NCBI GenBank assembly: GCA_037074705.1
Contig: CM073596.1
Span: 51,054,001-51,118,000 of the forward strand
DNA length: 64,000 nt
From: Zhengitettix transpicula
Taxonomy: Eukaryota; Arthropoda; Insecta; Orthoptera; Tetrigidae
Direction of reading: 5' to 3'
Shown here in pieces: positions 12,201 to 25,495 of the stretch. Under the pieces are notes generated by a model. That model was not told where the DNA came from. It saw only the letters and a list, made by a program, of their open reading frames with translations, and did no database searches. How positions within the stretch are numbered: the stretch's first letter is position 1; each line of letters starts with the position of its first letter. The translations under genes and the position numbers were made by a program.

Positions 12201-15100
12201 GCTTTGTCAGAATAATCTTCGCCATACAAACACTCACTTCGTCTGTTAATTGTAGTTCGAATTGTTCTGTTTCAGTAAATAATAATATATTTAAACTTTT
12301 GTGAAGCAGTGACGACTTTTGTCTTTATTCTTGGCTAGACCAATAGATGCTTTTAAACTCTAAGAGATCGGACTGGTATTTCCGAAAGTATTTTGTCTCT
12401 GAAAAGGACCATTTCTTAATACTCCGCTGTAGAATTCCGCGGATCAGTGGTTTCAATTTTGTCTGGAGAACTGTGTCAAAAGATATCTGCAAGATGTGTG
12501 CCGCGTTAGCTGAACAGTTTTCGTTTTGGTTTGGCGCTTTACCGCGTTTCAAGTCGATGCATAATAGTTGAAGATCCGCCCCTGCACTCCAGAGAGAAAA
12601 TAGTTCCAACAGCGGGCTTCTGCAATCTTGGAGCAACGCAGAATTATTCACACCGACTATTTAGAATTAGGGCGAACGATAAATAGAGACTATGTTTGAT
12701 GTTGGGCCTCTTTGTGTCAAGAAATAAAGAATAAATGGCCACGTCCAAGAAGATGGTGGTCTTCCATGAAGACAAAAGCACTAGTCTACTTGTGTGCAGT
12801 TTCGACGCTGATAATTGTGGAATTGAAGTTTGAACTATGGTCGTATTCGCCAGATTTGGCTCTCGTGTGATATTTTTCTATTTAATACTCTAGAAAAAAA
12901 ATTGCCGTAACAAACGCTTATTTTGAGGATTTTCCGATAACCGCCCTTGAAAACTTTGGAGAAACGCAGGGGAAATTTGCATAGAGCTGAACTGAAATTA
13001 ATTAACGTCAAGTAATGTTTTCCCGTTGATTTGTGAGTACATATTGACCTACCCTCGTTAGCCACGGGCGCCGCCATGTTTGCCTTTGTATTGGAGGAAA
13101 GTTTCAGTACGGTTCATCAGGTCGTTGAGTATGATTCTGAAATTTACGTTTACGTGTTTCCATTTCCTTTGTTCTGCTTCCGGGAACGATGAATGAGAGT
13201 TGATTCCTTTTGTCGTTTCCCCTGCAAATAGCCTTTATAATGCTCGGCGTTTGTCGTTTAGGGGAGTGACACCCTCGTGACCGACCTTGAAACCATTTTG
13301 CCATGCAGCAGCAGCAGTTTGGTGGTGGTTGCTCTATTTCTGGAGCCGCACTGCGCTGAGGGGGGAACAGATACATTGTGCGCAAACAGCTGTGAGCGAC
13401 AGTATTTTAAGGTTTCACTGGTTCTTGGCGAGGTCGTTGTACAAGCTTCTGGCGAGCTTTCGGGGACCTCTACGAATATAGTCGGCCTTCCACGCCTTTG
13501 CATTCGATATCACGTGGAAACGACCCCCGAATAAAAATGGCGTGCATTGCCGACTGAATTATGTATCCCACTGTCGAAGAAGACTGCCTTCGACCAGCGA
13601 GTTTTCGCAACTCGCCGGAGGCATTATCACCACGCAAACTTGTTTCTGGTATTGTTAATTGAATTTACTTACACGGCAGGGGCTTCTTCACGCGTTTGCT
13701 GCTCAACGCCGGCGACAACAATTTAGAAGTAACGATGGTCTGAGAATCCTCGTCGTTTAGAATGACTGTAGCTGACGCATGGGCAAAGTAGTCTTTTTGT
13801 TGTTCAGGGGGGGTAGATTTACTTGGTTGGTGGGTGGAGGTGCTCCGCTACTTCCCTGGAATTTCATCTCCCTTTCGCGGGTGATCCACGAAGATCGCCT
13901 TTTAGGAAGACTTGACGAACCACGCCCTTCATTTTACTGCTATATTTGCAACTAGAGATAACATTGGTGAGGGAAACGAGTTTCGTGATAGAGTGTGGAT
14001 GTCCGGCCTTGTGTTGTATGGACGGGGTTTTTACCTGGCGTTTCTTTGTTCCGAGGCAGCTGGCGCCTCACCTGTTGGTGGCACCTGCCACCCGCTGCTC
14101 GCCAGCTCGCACCTGCCCTGTCTCTAAGTGAACCATCCTCCTCGATCTCACCAACCTTTTCTTCTACAGTGCGCAAGGTCTCTTCTGAAGCACAGAGTTG
14201 ACTCCTCATAGCACTAGTCCCGACTGAACCTTTTTGGAATGGTGTACGTCAGTTGGTGGTTCATGATCCCGACAACGACTTTCTTTAAGCGGTAGTTTAA
14301 TAGAATATCCTTCTACCTCAAAAAGACACACACATGAAGCCATGTTGGGGGATCTGGGGTGAGTTGCGTGGTAATAGCGCCGGGTTTACCCAAGAAGGTC
14401 CTGAATGATATGTGAAAGATGGATAGGACGAGTATCGTCAAGCTTTTCTGCTAAAGTCGATGTTCCTTCATTTTGGAAATCAGTTACCAATGAGGAAGAC
14501 GTCCGCTGAATGCAGCTGATGACGTGAGGGGTGGGTGTCGAAACGAAACCTAACACTCCTCACACACTCCTGGTTCAACATTATAACATCGGCACTTTCT
14601 CTTAGTTTTCTGGAATGCTTTGCCTGTAAAGGTCCTAGAGATTTTCCCTAAGAACACAGCATTGCTAATTAAAATATTAGAAAGATATGGTGAAAATTAA
14701 TTTTTTTCTATGTTAAAAAAATAACTTCCAAACAACACAAGGACAGTGAGAAATCTGAAGGATATTTTACCTCATTTTGAAAACTGCCACCGGTAAAATG
14801 CACGCACAAAAATGATCACTGGAACGGGTTTCTCCGCAATGAGACTCAACCTCGTCAATTGCTGGTTTTATTTTAGTAATTATAACGTCAGTCTATTTAC
14901 TTCCCGGAAAACCATTAGGATGAACGATTAAAAAACTGAACTATAGGTTCTTTTTGCAAACTATCCTTAACCCTTGGATAATGAAAAAACTTTCATAGCA
15001 GAGAAGTGAATTGGAGAAGAAAATGGCTGATAAAAATAGAAATTAAACCTCTGTAAGAAATCGGAAAACTTTGTATTTATTTATTCGTTAAAATTCTTGG
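9300..15100. other. Intron segment with GC-richer patches, no gene recognised
   Basis: G+C content rises in patches (about 9320-9560, 10250-10700, 11580-12000, 13250-13640, 13990-14160) where several overlapping frames stay open on both strands. Double-strand openness with no recognisable domain argues for GC-driven chance frames. A 12-base G run occupies 10499-10510. The patches could be conserved regulatory DNA or decayed insertions; cross-species alignment would separate these. Confidence 0.45.
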
Positions 15101-15135
15101 AAACCTGTTATCGTACCCCTCCACCCTCCCTCCCC

Positions 15136-15138
<3 letters not shown>

Positions 15139-15182
<44 letters not shown>
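15139..15182. repeat. (AT)n microsatellite abutting a retroelement-like end
   Basis: About 22 AT units running directly into TGTAATACCC, which is the 3' boundary of the minus-strand element that follows. Confidence 0.95.
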
Positions 15183-15185
<3 letters not shown>

Positions 15186-16130
15186 AATACCCAACTAATT
15201 GGATAATTATGATTTTAGGAAATTAAACTAAAACACGTTATTAAATTTTATCAACAAAACAATTTTATTAATCTAGAATACATTATAATAAATCAGACTC
15301 TGTACCCCAGGGTCTTTACTGGGTTGATAAGGAAACGGAACACAAAATTTACAATTAAACAATGCAGTTAAAATAAATGAAAAGCGAAATGAAACGAAAT
15401 CTGACTCTTTACCCTAATTTAACAATTTACATAATGAATACAGAAAAAAATAAACTTACAATCTCACTGGTCCATGCAATTTGGATCTCTAGCATACCAC
15501 CACAAACTCTCTTTATATAGGCATAAAGAGCGTCAGGTTGCGCTCACACTCTGCTTTCACAGCCACCTCTTCTTGATGACGTTACCCTCACGATGAATTC
15601 CTCCAAACAACAAACTCTGCTGGCAGACAGATTTCCACGACGAAACTCCTACCGACTGCTGATGACTGCTGTCCAACTGATTACTCTCGGCCCCCTAACT
15701 TGGCCTACCATCCGATGATCTCTCCTGACGACTCTAAAACTGCCTCTTGAATGAATATATAAAATTGTCTCGGCCCCCTTAACTTGGCCCTGCGTCCGCT
15801 CTGCGGGCCTCCACCAACGCTCTCTCCCAATTGTCTCCGGTCTCCTCTCCAACTGCTCTGAGGTCTCCAGTTCCACTGTTATTTTATCTGTTTTCTCCAG
15901 AATTTCCCTTGTTTTCACAGTTTTTAAGTTTTACACGTTCGCCAAACAACACCAGCTGTTGCCTTTCTCACGCTCCGAGAGCCACTCAATACAATTAAAA
16001 TAAATATTTCCTTTTAATATAATTGTATGTCCATAAAACTTCTGTCATCATGCATTTAGGGTTCCGACCAGATGTCTGTCAATGCCATTAGCTCTAAGCC
16101 GCTAAACGTCCTATTATAGTCCTCCCCTCT
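15183..16130 (-). mobile_element. Retroelement-like fragment (LTR-like), minus strand; right boundary approximate
   Basis: Read on the minus strand, the segment has promoter- and terminator-like order: a duplicated block with CCAAGTT(A)(A)GGGGGCCGAG near 15690-15795, a TATA box (CTATATAAAG, 15512-15521), an AATAAA-type signal near 15270, and an end in TATTACA next to an AT microsatellite. This fits a solo LTR, or a non-LTR retroposon with an AT-repeat tail. No gag or pol frame is present; the 89-codon minus-strand frame at 15649-15918 has no recognised domain. A similar end occurs at 26069. Confidence 0.4.
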
Positions 16131-18160
16131 TCTAAAAGCCATTTATCCATCATTTTATTATTATCCCTTTTTTTTATGCTATCCACTCAAGAATCCCCAG
16201 TCTGAGTTGGTAAACAAATCGGATGAAATAAGAACAAAATTCATGTCCTTCTTAACTGGGTATTAGAATATATATTTTGCTGGTATATAATCCCGAGATT
16301 CGATGAGACAGTTGGGGCTTTCTTTTTAGCAGTAAATTAGAAATTGGTTGAAAATTAGCATCTTTTTAGCCGTAAATCTCTTCTGAATTTCACATTATTT
16401 TTCTGTTTTAAGATGAAATTTTCAAATGTCACAAAGTCAAGTGTTTATTATTTATACGTTCGTCCAAAAATTGTCCTAAGATAATTTTTTAAAAGGAGAG
16501 TCATAGCCATGTTCGGTTAATAATACAATCAGTTCCTGTTTTAATTCCAGAATTAACAGTTTTGAAAAGTACTGCAAATCTTTTTGTAACAAGGAAGATT
16601 GAACTTGGAGACTTGTTCCAACGTCACTGAATTTGACCGAATAATTCCTCCGAAGTATAAATTCGCTTGTTTGTAGTTGATCTCTCAGAACAGAATTTTT
16701 TTTTATCAATTTCTCCATCGATCCTCCCCCTTGCCGCGGACCGACCTCTAATAACGATATATCGACCCCAGGGGGTCGATGTCGACCACTTTTGTGTATG
16801 GGAAGGAGGGAAGGTAGTTTCAAAGAGTGGAAGGAGTGGTAATTGAATGGCTCATAAAATTATAGTAATATAAAAATATCTACTATTGTTCGAGGTGAAT
16901 AAATAAACACATTAAAAACGGCCAGAGTTGGTCATGGCCGATTTATAATAAATCTAGTCTAAGTATGAGATGACGTCAAGCAAGTGACAGTTCCTTTCAT
17001 CCTATGCCAAACACTCGCCTGTTCCATAAACTCGCCGTTCTCAACAGTATTTGAATCATTTATACGTAACAAATGAAATTACTGTAAAATGTGCGGCCAA
17101 CTTCTGCAGTCACGGCTACGGCCAGTTGAATGTTACGAAAGACAGTATATTCGTGTTGACGATCCAAGTAATTTGTTAATTACCCTAATTGTCTTTATCA
17201 GTCGTCAGTTTTTTTAAAAAAAATTATTGAATAATTTTCGGATTTTGTAGAAGCTTTACTCGATTTTCCATAGCCATCTATTATAATAAAACATGCATCT
17301 GATTAATTAATAACTAATTTTGGAGAATTTAAGAATTCCAGCAATTAGTTCTCCTTTCTGTTCGCATAACCACTATAATACAGAATATTTGTTTGCTGCT
17401 GTCTCGTTGCCCTAGTCCAATATGAGAACCGCGTGCCTTATGGCATTTGTCAGAACACAATGCTTTACCCCTTTTATGGAAAGACACTTCAAAAGCTTGC
17501 AGCTCTCCTTTTTTTTCCCCCCGTCTCTCCCTTTACTGTTTTTTTTTTGACTGACACTCTTTGATACGGTTCGCTGCTTCCAAAAGTAAATTTTTAGTTT
17601 TGTATACGAAATTTTGGTTGTCCAGGACAATTTTTTATGTAAATAACTCTGATGAATGTTCTAGAGAAAGCGTTCGGTGATATTGAATTAGGCAATATTT
17701 ATCTCCAGAGGGAAAAAAACAAAAGTCTGTCACATGGATATAACGGAAAATAGTTTTAAAAAATCCCGAACAAAAATGTGTTTGCAGAGAAACGAAACAA
17801 ATTCCAAGAATGGTTTATTTTTTTTGTCTATCTGAGAGTTGAGATAAGCACGTTGAAATGTGAATATACTTAAATTACAGGTCTTCGTGGTAAACTTAAA
17901 ATTTTTATTATCTATTTCCTCCTACATTGTGAAACAAAAGAAATTACCCTTCCATGAAGAATTATCCCACTAAGCGTGTAAAGAAAATCGAGAGAAAAAT
18001 ATTAAAATTAGATTACGCTAAGGCCATGATTTAGATTTTCGACAGTAATGACCCAAGGGGTGATATTTCTTATAATTATAAAATGTTTAAATTTGGCTTG
18101 GATGAAGTACTGGACTTCAAAATTGGACAAACTGTGCGGCCCGTTTTGTAGTACGTAAAT
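16131..18160. other. Intron segment, no gene seen
   Basis: AT-rich with poly-T and poly-A runs, including a T7A8 tract at 17209-17223 and a C-rich patch near 17516. Minus-strand frames of 115 codons (16476-16823) and 72 codons (17412-17630) show no recognisable domain. I see nothing else in it. Confidence 0.45.
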
Positions 18161-18164
18161 ACCA

Positions 18165-18553
18165 AAATAAGACAGAATTAAATATTTAATGACGAAATTG
18201 CAAATTATTCATAGACAAACACGACGTTTCATCCTAATATTAGGGCGTTTTCAGGTATTAAGAAACATCTGCGATACACAACTACAAAAATTAATACCTT
18301 GAGGGGATCGTAAAGGACGAAACGTCGTGATCACTAAATATTTTTTAGATAAAATTCTCGGGTCTCAACCCGGGCCAATTGTTTGGTGAATAACAACGTT
18401 TCGACGGCAAGCTTAACAGTTAACCTGATGACGACGATGGAGCTTGCCGTCGAAACGTTGTTATTGGCACGGGTTGAGACCCAAGAATTTTCTACAACAG
18501 ATTCACTGGGAAAGTCGTCGTTCTCTAATTAAATATTTTAGTCTGTCTTCTAT
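18165..18553. mobile_element. Foldback element interrupted by a second foldback
   Basis: The outer ends pair: GACAGAATTAAATATTT near 18170 is complementary to AAATATTTTAGTCTGTC near 18532. Inside, CACGACGTTTCATCCT (from 18220) pairs with AGGACGAAACGTCGTG (ending 18329), enclosing a CAGGTATT and AATACCTTGA pair. The outer right arm is separated from the left by the complete hairpin at 18351-18491, so one hairpin element appears to have landed in another. Confidence 0.6.
18351..18491. mobile_element. Foldback (hairpin) element with long stem
   Basis: The left arm 18351-18413 begins AAAATTCTCGGGTCTCAACC. The right arm 18441-18491 ends GGGTTGAGACCCAAGAATTTT less its last base. The inner stem AACAACGTTTCGACGGCAAG is matched exactly by its complement on the right. 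The 27-base loop carries CCTGATGACG, the shared core of this family. There is no coding capacity. Confidence 0.8.
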
Positions 18554-20063
18554 GAACATTAATATTTACATTGTATTTTAAGGAATGTCAGAATTTACAG
18601 TTAAAATATTTAATTACTATTAACCTTAAGCGACTAACCAGTGGATCCCTGTTCGGTTCCTGGTTGCGTCAAATATTTTGGATTCTCCTTCACGATATAA
18701 ACATTAAATTTCTTTCAATTAACACATGGATTGTTAAATATATTTTTTTGGAAACTGTTTCTTTGCAATTAATTACATATTAAAGACGAAAATCATCTCA
18801 AGCCTAGAACGTAGAGAAATTGGCTGTTCAGAACGGGCCGAAAAACGAGACACGTTAACGTTGTATAGTTTGATACATTAACAGCTTTAACTGTGTCGTT
18901 GTTGTTCAAGTGTTCTACTTCTATGAAGCCTGGATTACTTGCAGACTAGGGAACGTGACTGACTTTTAATGGCCGTCGTGGATCTGCGCAGAAGTTTCAC
19001 CGATTTCCTTCGTCGCCTCAACGGGATTTACATTTGCAGAAATACGTCGGTTGCTTTTTTAATTTCCAACAGTCTACCTCTAGTCATAATGTAGTGACAG
19101 TGTTAGATAGTGTGGGAGTTGGTTGAGTAACGGGCGGACCCTGCCTGGATGGACCAGCTAGCGGTCTTCCAACGGGACTGCAAACCAACTGAGGTGCATC
19201 GTTTATGAACGCTCGTAATTAAACAGAGTCCAGACACAAGTTGCTGATAATTGCTTACATCACCTGACTTTGACGAGATGACCGTTTCGATCTGTCATCT
19301 GCCCCGCCTTCCGCTCTGCTAATTTGGCGTGTTTTGTCCGTCCACCTGACGCGTTGACACAAATGTCGATTTCGACTTAATTGAGATCAAAGTGCACTGC
19401 TGTTGCCGGAGAGAGGTTTATTCCGTGGTCGATGATATTTGTCTGCTTACGGATGTAAATGGGTTAATGAGGTGGGCTTCAACAGGTGCGGGCTTTGCGG
19501 CGGTTGCCGGACTAGGAAGTAACGTAGAGACCTCGGCGTCGAAGCAAGTCTCCGGTGCCTCAACTACACGAGGGGGGGAATTGTTGGTGCCTCGGTTCGG
19601 TCTGTGGGAAATAAGACTGGGTCTGGCAGGGAAGCGAGCCAGCCGCCGCGATGCGCAAGGTCACCGCGGAGGTTCGTTGAACTGGACCTTTTGTCTGCCG
19701 CGACGCAACCTGCAACCTGTCCGTCGTAACACGTGCACGTCACCTCACCTCCGAGTCAGGGTTTCGATTCGACACAAGGGACGACGGCAGCGAGCGAGCA
19801 CCTGTGCAACTCTGGGTCAACGCCTTCGCTGCGCCGTGTTTACTCGCTCTCGCTCTATCGCAGGCTTCAGGCCAGTGAACCGCGCCACAACTGCGCACAC
19901 CAACCTCTCTCTACGCCGGGACCTCAAAATATTACTTTCATCTCTCCAATCCGTCTACTTCCTACTGATCTTACAAAACACAATTTTTCTTCACCTTTTG
20001 TCATCAATATAGATTCTCCCCTTTCATACATAAATACGTTCTACAGGTCTTCACAAGAATTCC

Positions 20064-20076
20064 GGGGGGGGGGGGG
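20064..20076. repeat. G13 homopolymer
   Basis: Thirteen consecutive G bases after AATTCC. Prone to sequencing-length error. Confidence 0.9.
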
Positions 20077-20202
20077 ACTTACTAGCTCCATCACCCTTCA
20101 CAATTTTCCTTTATATTTCCTCTCGATTTTTCTTCTGCTCGGGGAAACAACCCCTCATGCGGAGCATTATCAAACCAACGAAGCCTTTCTCTTGACAATT
20201 TA

Positions 20203-20230
20203 CGAGGGTGAGTCAATAAGTAATGCCTCC
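20203..20230. mobile_element. Mariner-like terminal inverted repeat, solitary
   Basis: TA followed by CGAGGGTGAGTCAATAAG and then TAATGCCTCC resembles the 5' terminal repeat of irritans/mellifera-type mariner elements. I could not find the matching inverted end within the following kilobase, and no D,D34D transposase segment is evident. If real, this is a heavily deleted copy. The plus-strand frames of 206 and 227 codons that cover 19392-20416 are not transposase-like. Confidence 0.4.
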
Positions 20231-20692
20231 TATTTTTCTCTTTCATTTGTCAATACAATTAAATGCAATTTACACAGCAAAAACCCAAACAAGTCCATCA
20301 TAGTTCCCTTTTCCATAAAAAAGATACCATTCACTAACAATATCTGCATTAACAGCACACCCATTCCAAAGAAACAAAACCACTCGCGTCTATTCTTTCA
20401 CCGTGGTAATTTGTAACACTCTGGTCTGGTCAAGTAATCGATCTACCCTGCAGATCTTTGAAAATGCCTCCTTAGCTCTTCGGGTCTTTAAGGAATCCCA
20501 ATTAATTTTTATCAACACCAAGATGTATTTCTGAGACGACTATTCTAACCAAAATTGTAAATAAAATATTTACTAATCGCCTTATCCACGTACTGTGGAT
20601 GTAGTCTTGCAAACAGCCTGTCACAGTGCCACTTGGTCGTCGTCTCGTTTTGCTATTGCCACTATTGAAACACTTCATTCCGATTATTTTTT

Positions 20693-21041
20693 AATATTTT
20701 ATTTTGGAAGTCCATCCTCTTACAGGACCTTCCAGCGAACTACGTTTCACTTTTTTAAAAAATGAATATTTTATTTTGGAAGTCCATCCTCTTACAGGAC
20801 TACGTTTCACTTTTTTAAAAAACGAATATTTTATTTTGGAAGTCCATCCTCTTACAGGACCTCCCAGCGAACTACGTTTCACCTTTTTAAAAAACGAATA
20901 TTTTATTTTGGAAGTCCATCCTCTTTCAGGACCTTCCAGCGAACTACGTTTCACTTTTTTAAAAAACGAATATTTTATTTTGGAAGTCCATCCTCTTACA
21001 GGACCTTCCAGCGAACTACGTTTCACTTTTTTAAAAAACGA
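20693..21041. repeat. 72-bp minisatellite, five copies
   Basis: Copies start (at ATTTTGGAAGTCC) at 20701, 20773, 20833, 20905 and 20977, giving spacings of 72, 60, 72 and 72. Copy 2 lacks a 12-bp block (CCTTCCAGCGAA). Because 72 and 12 are multiples of three and the unit has no stop in one frame on each strand, long frames run through the array on both strands (a 24-residue repeat). I regard this as a non-coding satellite and not a protein repeat. Confidence 0.95.
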
Positions 21042-21059
21042 AATACGTTTGTATGTATA

Positions 21060-24000
21060 ACAAATATTTAATTGTAAGTACTCATCCGCAAAAAGTTTCT
21101 CTTATTGTCTGCAATAGCGTGCTGATAACGTTAATTGAAAATATTATTTCAGAATTGGCTCCCGCAATATCCGCGAAGCCATTCAATTGAATTCTGAACC
21201 GGTATTAATTTGTAGAGTAGTACTTTTGTTTTCCGATATCGGCATCGGCTGATTGATCGTCGATAGTACTCTGATGGGTTGTGCCTCTATTTTTCCTCCT
21301 CTTTTCCCCTCCTCTCCCCCATCGTCTGCGGCACACGAAATCAGTTGTACACGGTGCGAGGGCAAACACAAAGGCCGAATTTATCGGAGAAACAATGGAC
21401 CCTGGTGAAAGCTCGAAAGAACGCTTGTGCTTTAATGGTAATGGGAACGATTATTCCTCACAGGAAACAGCCCCCAGTCCGGCGGTGCACGAAGGCTCTG
21501 CTCTCTTACTCGACTCTCTTCCTACAAAAAGCATCTCAGGAGGAATTGCCTTTGTTACCATATCTCCATGGTTGTTGATTTCCTACTTTATATAATAAAA
21601 TAGAACCTGATGGAAATCTGACCAGCGCGTGGAAACGGGGGTCGGGAAATGATGTTGAGGGTTCTCGGAGAATGGTCTTTAGTCTCGACACAAACATTAT
21701 AATAAATCGACCTGTCCCGGAAATAGCAAAAATTCTGTCTTCCGTGAAAGGACTAAATTTTTAATGTTAAAAAATACCACTTTGTCGTCCTATAACTAAT
21801 TTAATAGTAATTATAATTGGTAAACACTATGAGTTTTATTGACAATAGGATTCCCGGAAAATAAGATTTTTTTTAAAAAAAAGAAAAATAACTCATAGTT
21901 CCGTTCCTTATTTTGGAACCACATCATACAGAAAAGTTTATAAAAACAAATGTATTCTACAAGTATGTATTTTTTTTATTGTACAGTTATCTTCTCATCT
22001 TGGAAAATTGTTATTTAAGATAATAATGGTTAAGAATTCTATTTAAATTAACATGTTTATATGCAGTTGGTTGCAGCCATTAAGTTGTCCATAATTAAAT
22101 TACATCTAATTCTTTTACTTATGGTCTAAGTTTAATTAGCTATAAAATTTAAACAGTAATTAGTAGAGGACGTTTTCTTTTAAGTCGCCTTTGTCGAGGC
22201 TATGGAGGAATTGAGGTTGTAATTTCTGCTATGGTTGTATTGGTATGCGCCTGTTGAGTTTTTAATGAGGGAATCAAATGATTGTATTTTCTTTATTTGC
22301 AAAACAATAATACGTTATGAAAATAAATTTCTAAAAGCCTGTAATTTTCACGCCGAATTATTGCGTGAAATAAGTTTATAATACAGAATTCATTTGATTT
22401 TTATACTTTTCCGCCTGAGCATATTTCTGACATGTCGGCCGTTTTATTTATTTATTAATAAAAAGACTATGAAACTAATACATTGCGTTTTGTATGATAT
22501 AAAAATTGTATGGAAACTATACAATTGGACAAATCCACGTGTAGTGCCTACAAGTAAATAATCTTAATGGATTGGCTAACTGCAAGAACACTTAACAGGT
22601 CCGTGGACGAAGCTGAGCATTAAGCCCGGTGGAATTGAACAATTTAGAGTGGGGTATGCGGTAGGGATAAATGCATTTCGGAATAAATTGCAGCTGAAAG
22701 GTCTGTGCAGTGCGGCGCAGAGGAGAGGAGAGGAGAGCGGGAGAGAGCGATCGATCGATCCCGGAGCGACTGCGGCGGATTCTCGGAACAGAGCTGATTC
22801 AAGCTTGGGGATCGCGTGCTTTCAAAACTGACTCACAAAAAAACTGTTATTAACTGCGACGCAAAGTCACCCGATGGATGAGGTGTCGACGTGCGTCACC
22901 GGAGAAAACCGGGACACAGGGCCGAGGGAGACGGAGCGTTACTCTTCAAGAATGCAGCGTAATTTATTTATTAAGAAACAAGATATAACCGTAATAAATT
23001 TAAAGATGATGAAGCATACAACATCTGAGTTCCAATACGTATTATTGGGCTTTTATTATACTATATATATATATATATATATATATATTAACGACGAAAA
23101 ATATTTAACGATATTTTCTATAATTCAAAAATTGTTCATTAACCAACAAATTTTAATTCAACGGCACAACAACGTTTCTGCACATATTTCTAACATTTTC
23201 AGACTGAAAAGTTTTGTCATTGTTATAAATGTTTCCTCTATGTGCATATGAATATTACTTGTTATTATTATTGTAATGATAAACGTACAGAAAAGTTGTT
23301 CTGTTAAGTTAAAAATCAATGATTAATTTTTTTTTGAATTTTTTGAAAAAAGTCTGTTAATTAATTTTAAATATATCTGATTGAAAAAACTCGTAAAAAT
23401 AAAACAATCGCCAGTATATATTAAATATAAATGCTCACAGTAAATTTATTTTGGCCATCCTGGGCCATATTTCATTATTCCGTAGTTGATGTATCGTCGG
23501 AAATTCACGTAAATGTACTATCGTGACGCATTCCCGGTAACGGTCGCGATTTACACGACGAATAAAAATTATTCATACTCGAAAAAAATTTTAGTAATGA
23601 TTTACCAATGCCGATAACGGCGTTTTTCCCCGCTAAGGTATCAGAACGCTTAAAAATGAAAGGCGCGGGATAAGCTACGTTACCGAACAAACGCATTGTT
23701 TTCAGTGAGGTGTTTAAAAAATTCATTTACGACGACGTGTACGTGGCATCAGCACCTCCTTCCATTCGAGAAGTGTCTTCTGATTTTAATTGCACTGTAG
23801 TAATAATATAAGCGTTGCAACAGCAGGCTGATTTTGTTCTTCGACTATTAACGTCAGTTCCAGGAATATTACAATAAAATGTTTTACAATTATCAAAAGC
23901 TGTTTCGTGTATAAAACTAGATGGATTTCTAGAACGGTTGTTTTTGGAGCGAAAGAAATTAACCCGGTAAGATCCGTAAAATTATAATTACGAGATAAAG

Positions 24001-25340
24001 GTTTTATGGTCCATCACGTAAATGAAGATGCAATGCAATATGTGCCACAGTAGATTTTCGTGTTCTTTAACTTCTTATGGGTGGTCTGAACTCATTACTG
24101 TAAAATAGGATCTAATTTTTTTTGTTTTTGAGAGTACTGGCATTTACCTACTCGTAATGGATTGTGTAAGTGCAAATAAGACTTGGTAGTGTGTCGTGCA
24201 GAAATTTTTGAGAGTGACGAGTGCAGCAGTGACCTTTTAGTTATGCTGATTGCTCTGGATTACAGCCGGCGTTTTATTCGTACAGTGGAAACACCATCGG
24301 GGAGCGGGTTGGATCTTTGCTCATCGGCCTTTCATTTACATACACAAAAAAAACAGGAAAAGGGGGCTTTTGTATTCTCTCTTCGTGAGGCATTGGCAGG
24401 TTCCGTTGAATTGTCAACATCGATATTTCGGGCTGTTAAGAGATTTTAACGTTGGTACTATGTGAAGGGATTTCGTTCCGTGCGTTCTTGCGGGAGTCTA
24501 GTTTCTCCGTCTAGGTGGCCAGGTCGTTCTTCCTTGGCCTTGAAGGGCCTTAGACCCGCCAGCCGCCTTGTGCGTTTGGTTTGTCCTCGGGCACGCACCT
24601 GGCGAGCAGGTCTTCTGGAAGGCCAAAACCTAATACTTAACCAATTTTCGTCGGACGCGCCGATCGGGCACGGCCGCGAATGTCTGTCGCCAAGTGGCCG
24701 GTGGAACTGTTCAAGCTTTTTCATACTGTGGTAGGAACACCATTTTCGTTACAGTGAGGACGGAACGAGGAAAGCACGAGATTGATAAAAAAAATCCACA
24801 GGAAATGACAAAAGAGAAGCGGACCGGAGACCAACCGAAACAAAAGAACGTTGTTATTGTATAGTCTCGTGGTTTCCACAGCTGAAGAATGAAAAACTAC
24901 AATTACAGTATTTGAATTGACCAAGAAAAATTCACGGACGAATTTTACGTTTGGATTGGAATTAGGAAAGATTAATTATTTCACAGGAGGTCTTTGTTTT
25001 GCGTCTGCGATATCCGTTTCGTGTATCCTTAGATAATGAGCAACGCAATAGGCGGACAATCGATCTGCAATTAGACCTTGAGTGCTGCTCTTCGCAGTTA
25101 AAAGGCACGTAAATGGAGCGCGTAGGACACACCGATCGTTGCATCATCGCAGGGAGTCAACGCTGATGAGGTTACCATTGATTGATACGTGCGTCATACC
25201 GGGTTTCCGTGGTGTATTTGCGTTTCATTGCAGCAACAGCGGCGACAGTATAAAAGAAGAAAATAGGTCTGCGAGACGATCAATCACATAATTTTCAATG
25301 AGTTGCTTACAGTATCTCCATATATATATTTTTTTTAGGG
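21060..25340. other. Intron segment, no gene seen
   Basis: Mixed AT-rich DNA with GC-richer patches at about 21280-21540, 22690-22930 (purine-rich GAGAGG with a GATCGATCGATC stretch) and 24470-24700. The 24470-24700 patch has overlapping open frames on both strands, the signature of chance frames in GC-rich DNA. A T8A8 tract lies at 21867-21882 and an (AT)n run at 23062-23089. No domain was recognised. Confidence 0.45.
23062..23089. repeat. (TA)n microsatellite
   Basis: About 14 dinucleotide units. Confidence 0.95.
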
Positions 25341-25349
25341 CAACAGGCT

Positions 25350-25495
25350 TCATGAGGGTAATCCACGTTGGGCAACTCCCCTTTAATAGCATAGGAATTG
25401 ATTTGAAAGGATGGATGCGGAAGGGTAGAGGAAGGTAGCCAAGGGTTACTAGGGACCCCTGGCTATATTTTAAGGATCCTACCCGGCATTCGCCT
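25350..25495 (+). repeat. Interspersed repeat, copy 1
   Basis: Shares an ordered series of blocks with the reverse complement of 36790-36925: CATGAGGGT, CCCTTTAATA, GGATGCGGAAGG, AGGTAGCCAAGGGTT, CATATTTTAA/TATATTTTAA and GATCCTACCC. The two copies are in opposite orientation and diverged. This is probably a LINE- or SINE-derived fragment; the family was not recognised. Confidence 0.65.

Noticed and set aside
19392..20416. Overlapping plus-strand frames of 206 and 227 codons, the longest in the window
   Set aside because: They overlap in different frames, cross a G13 run and a mariner-like end, have basic or Ser/Pro/His-rich composition and match no domain I recognise. GC-rich DNA explains the lack of stops.
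20691..21060. Long frames with a 24-residue repeat on both strands
   Set aside because: Produced by a 72-bp minisatellite; there is no independent sign of coding.
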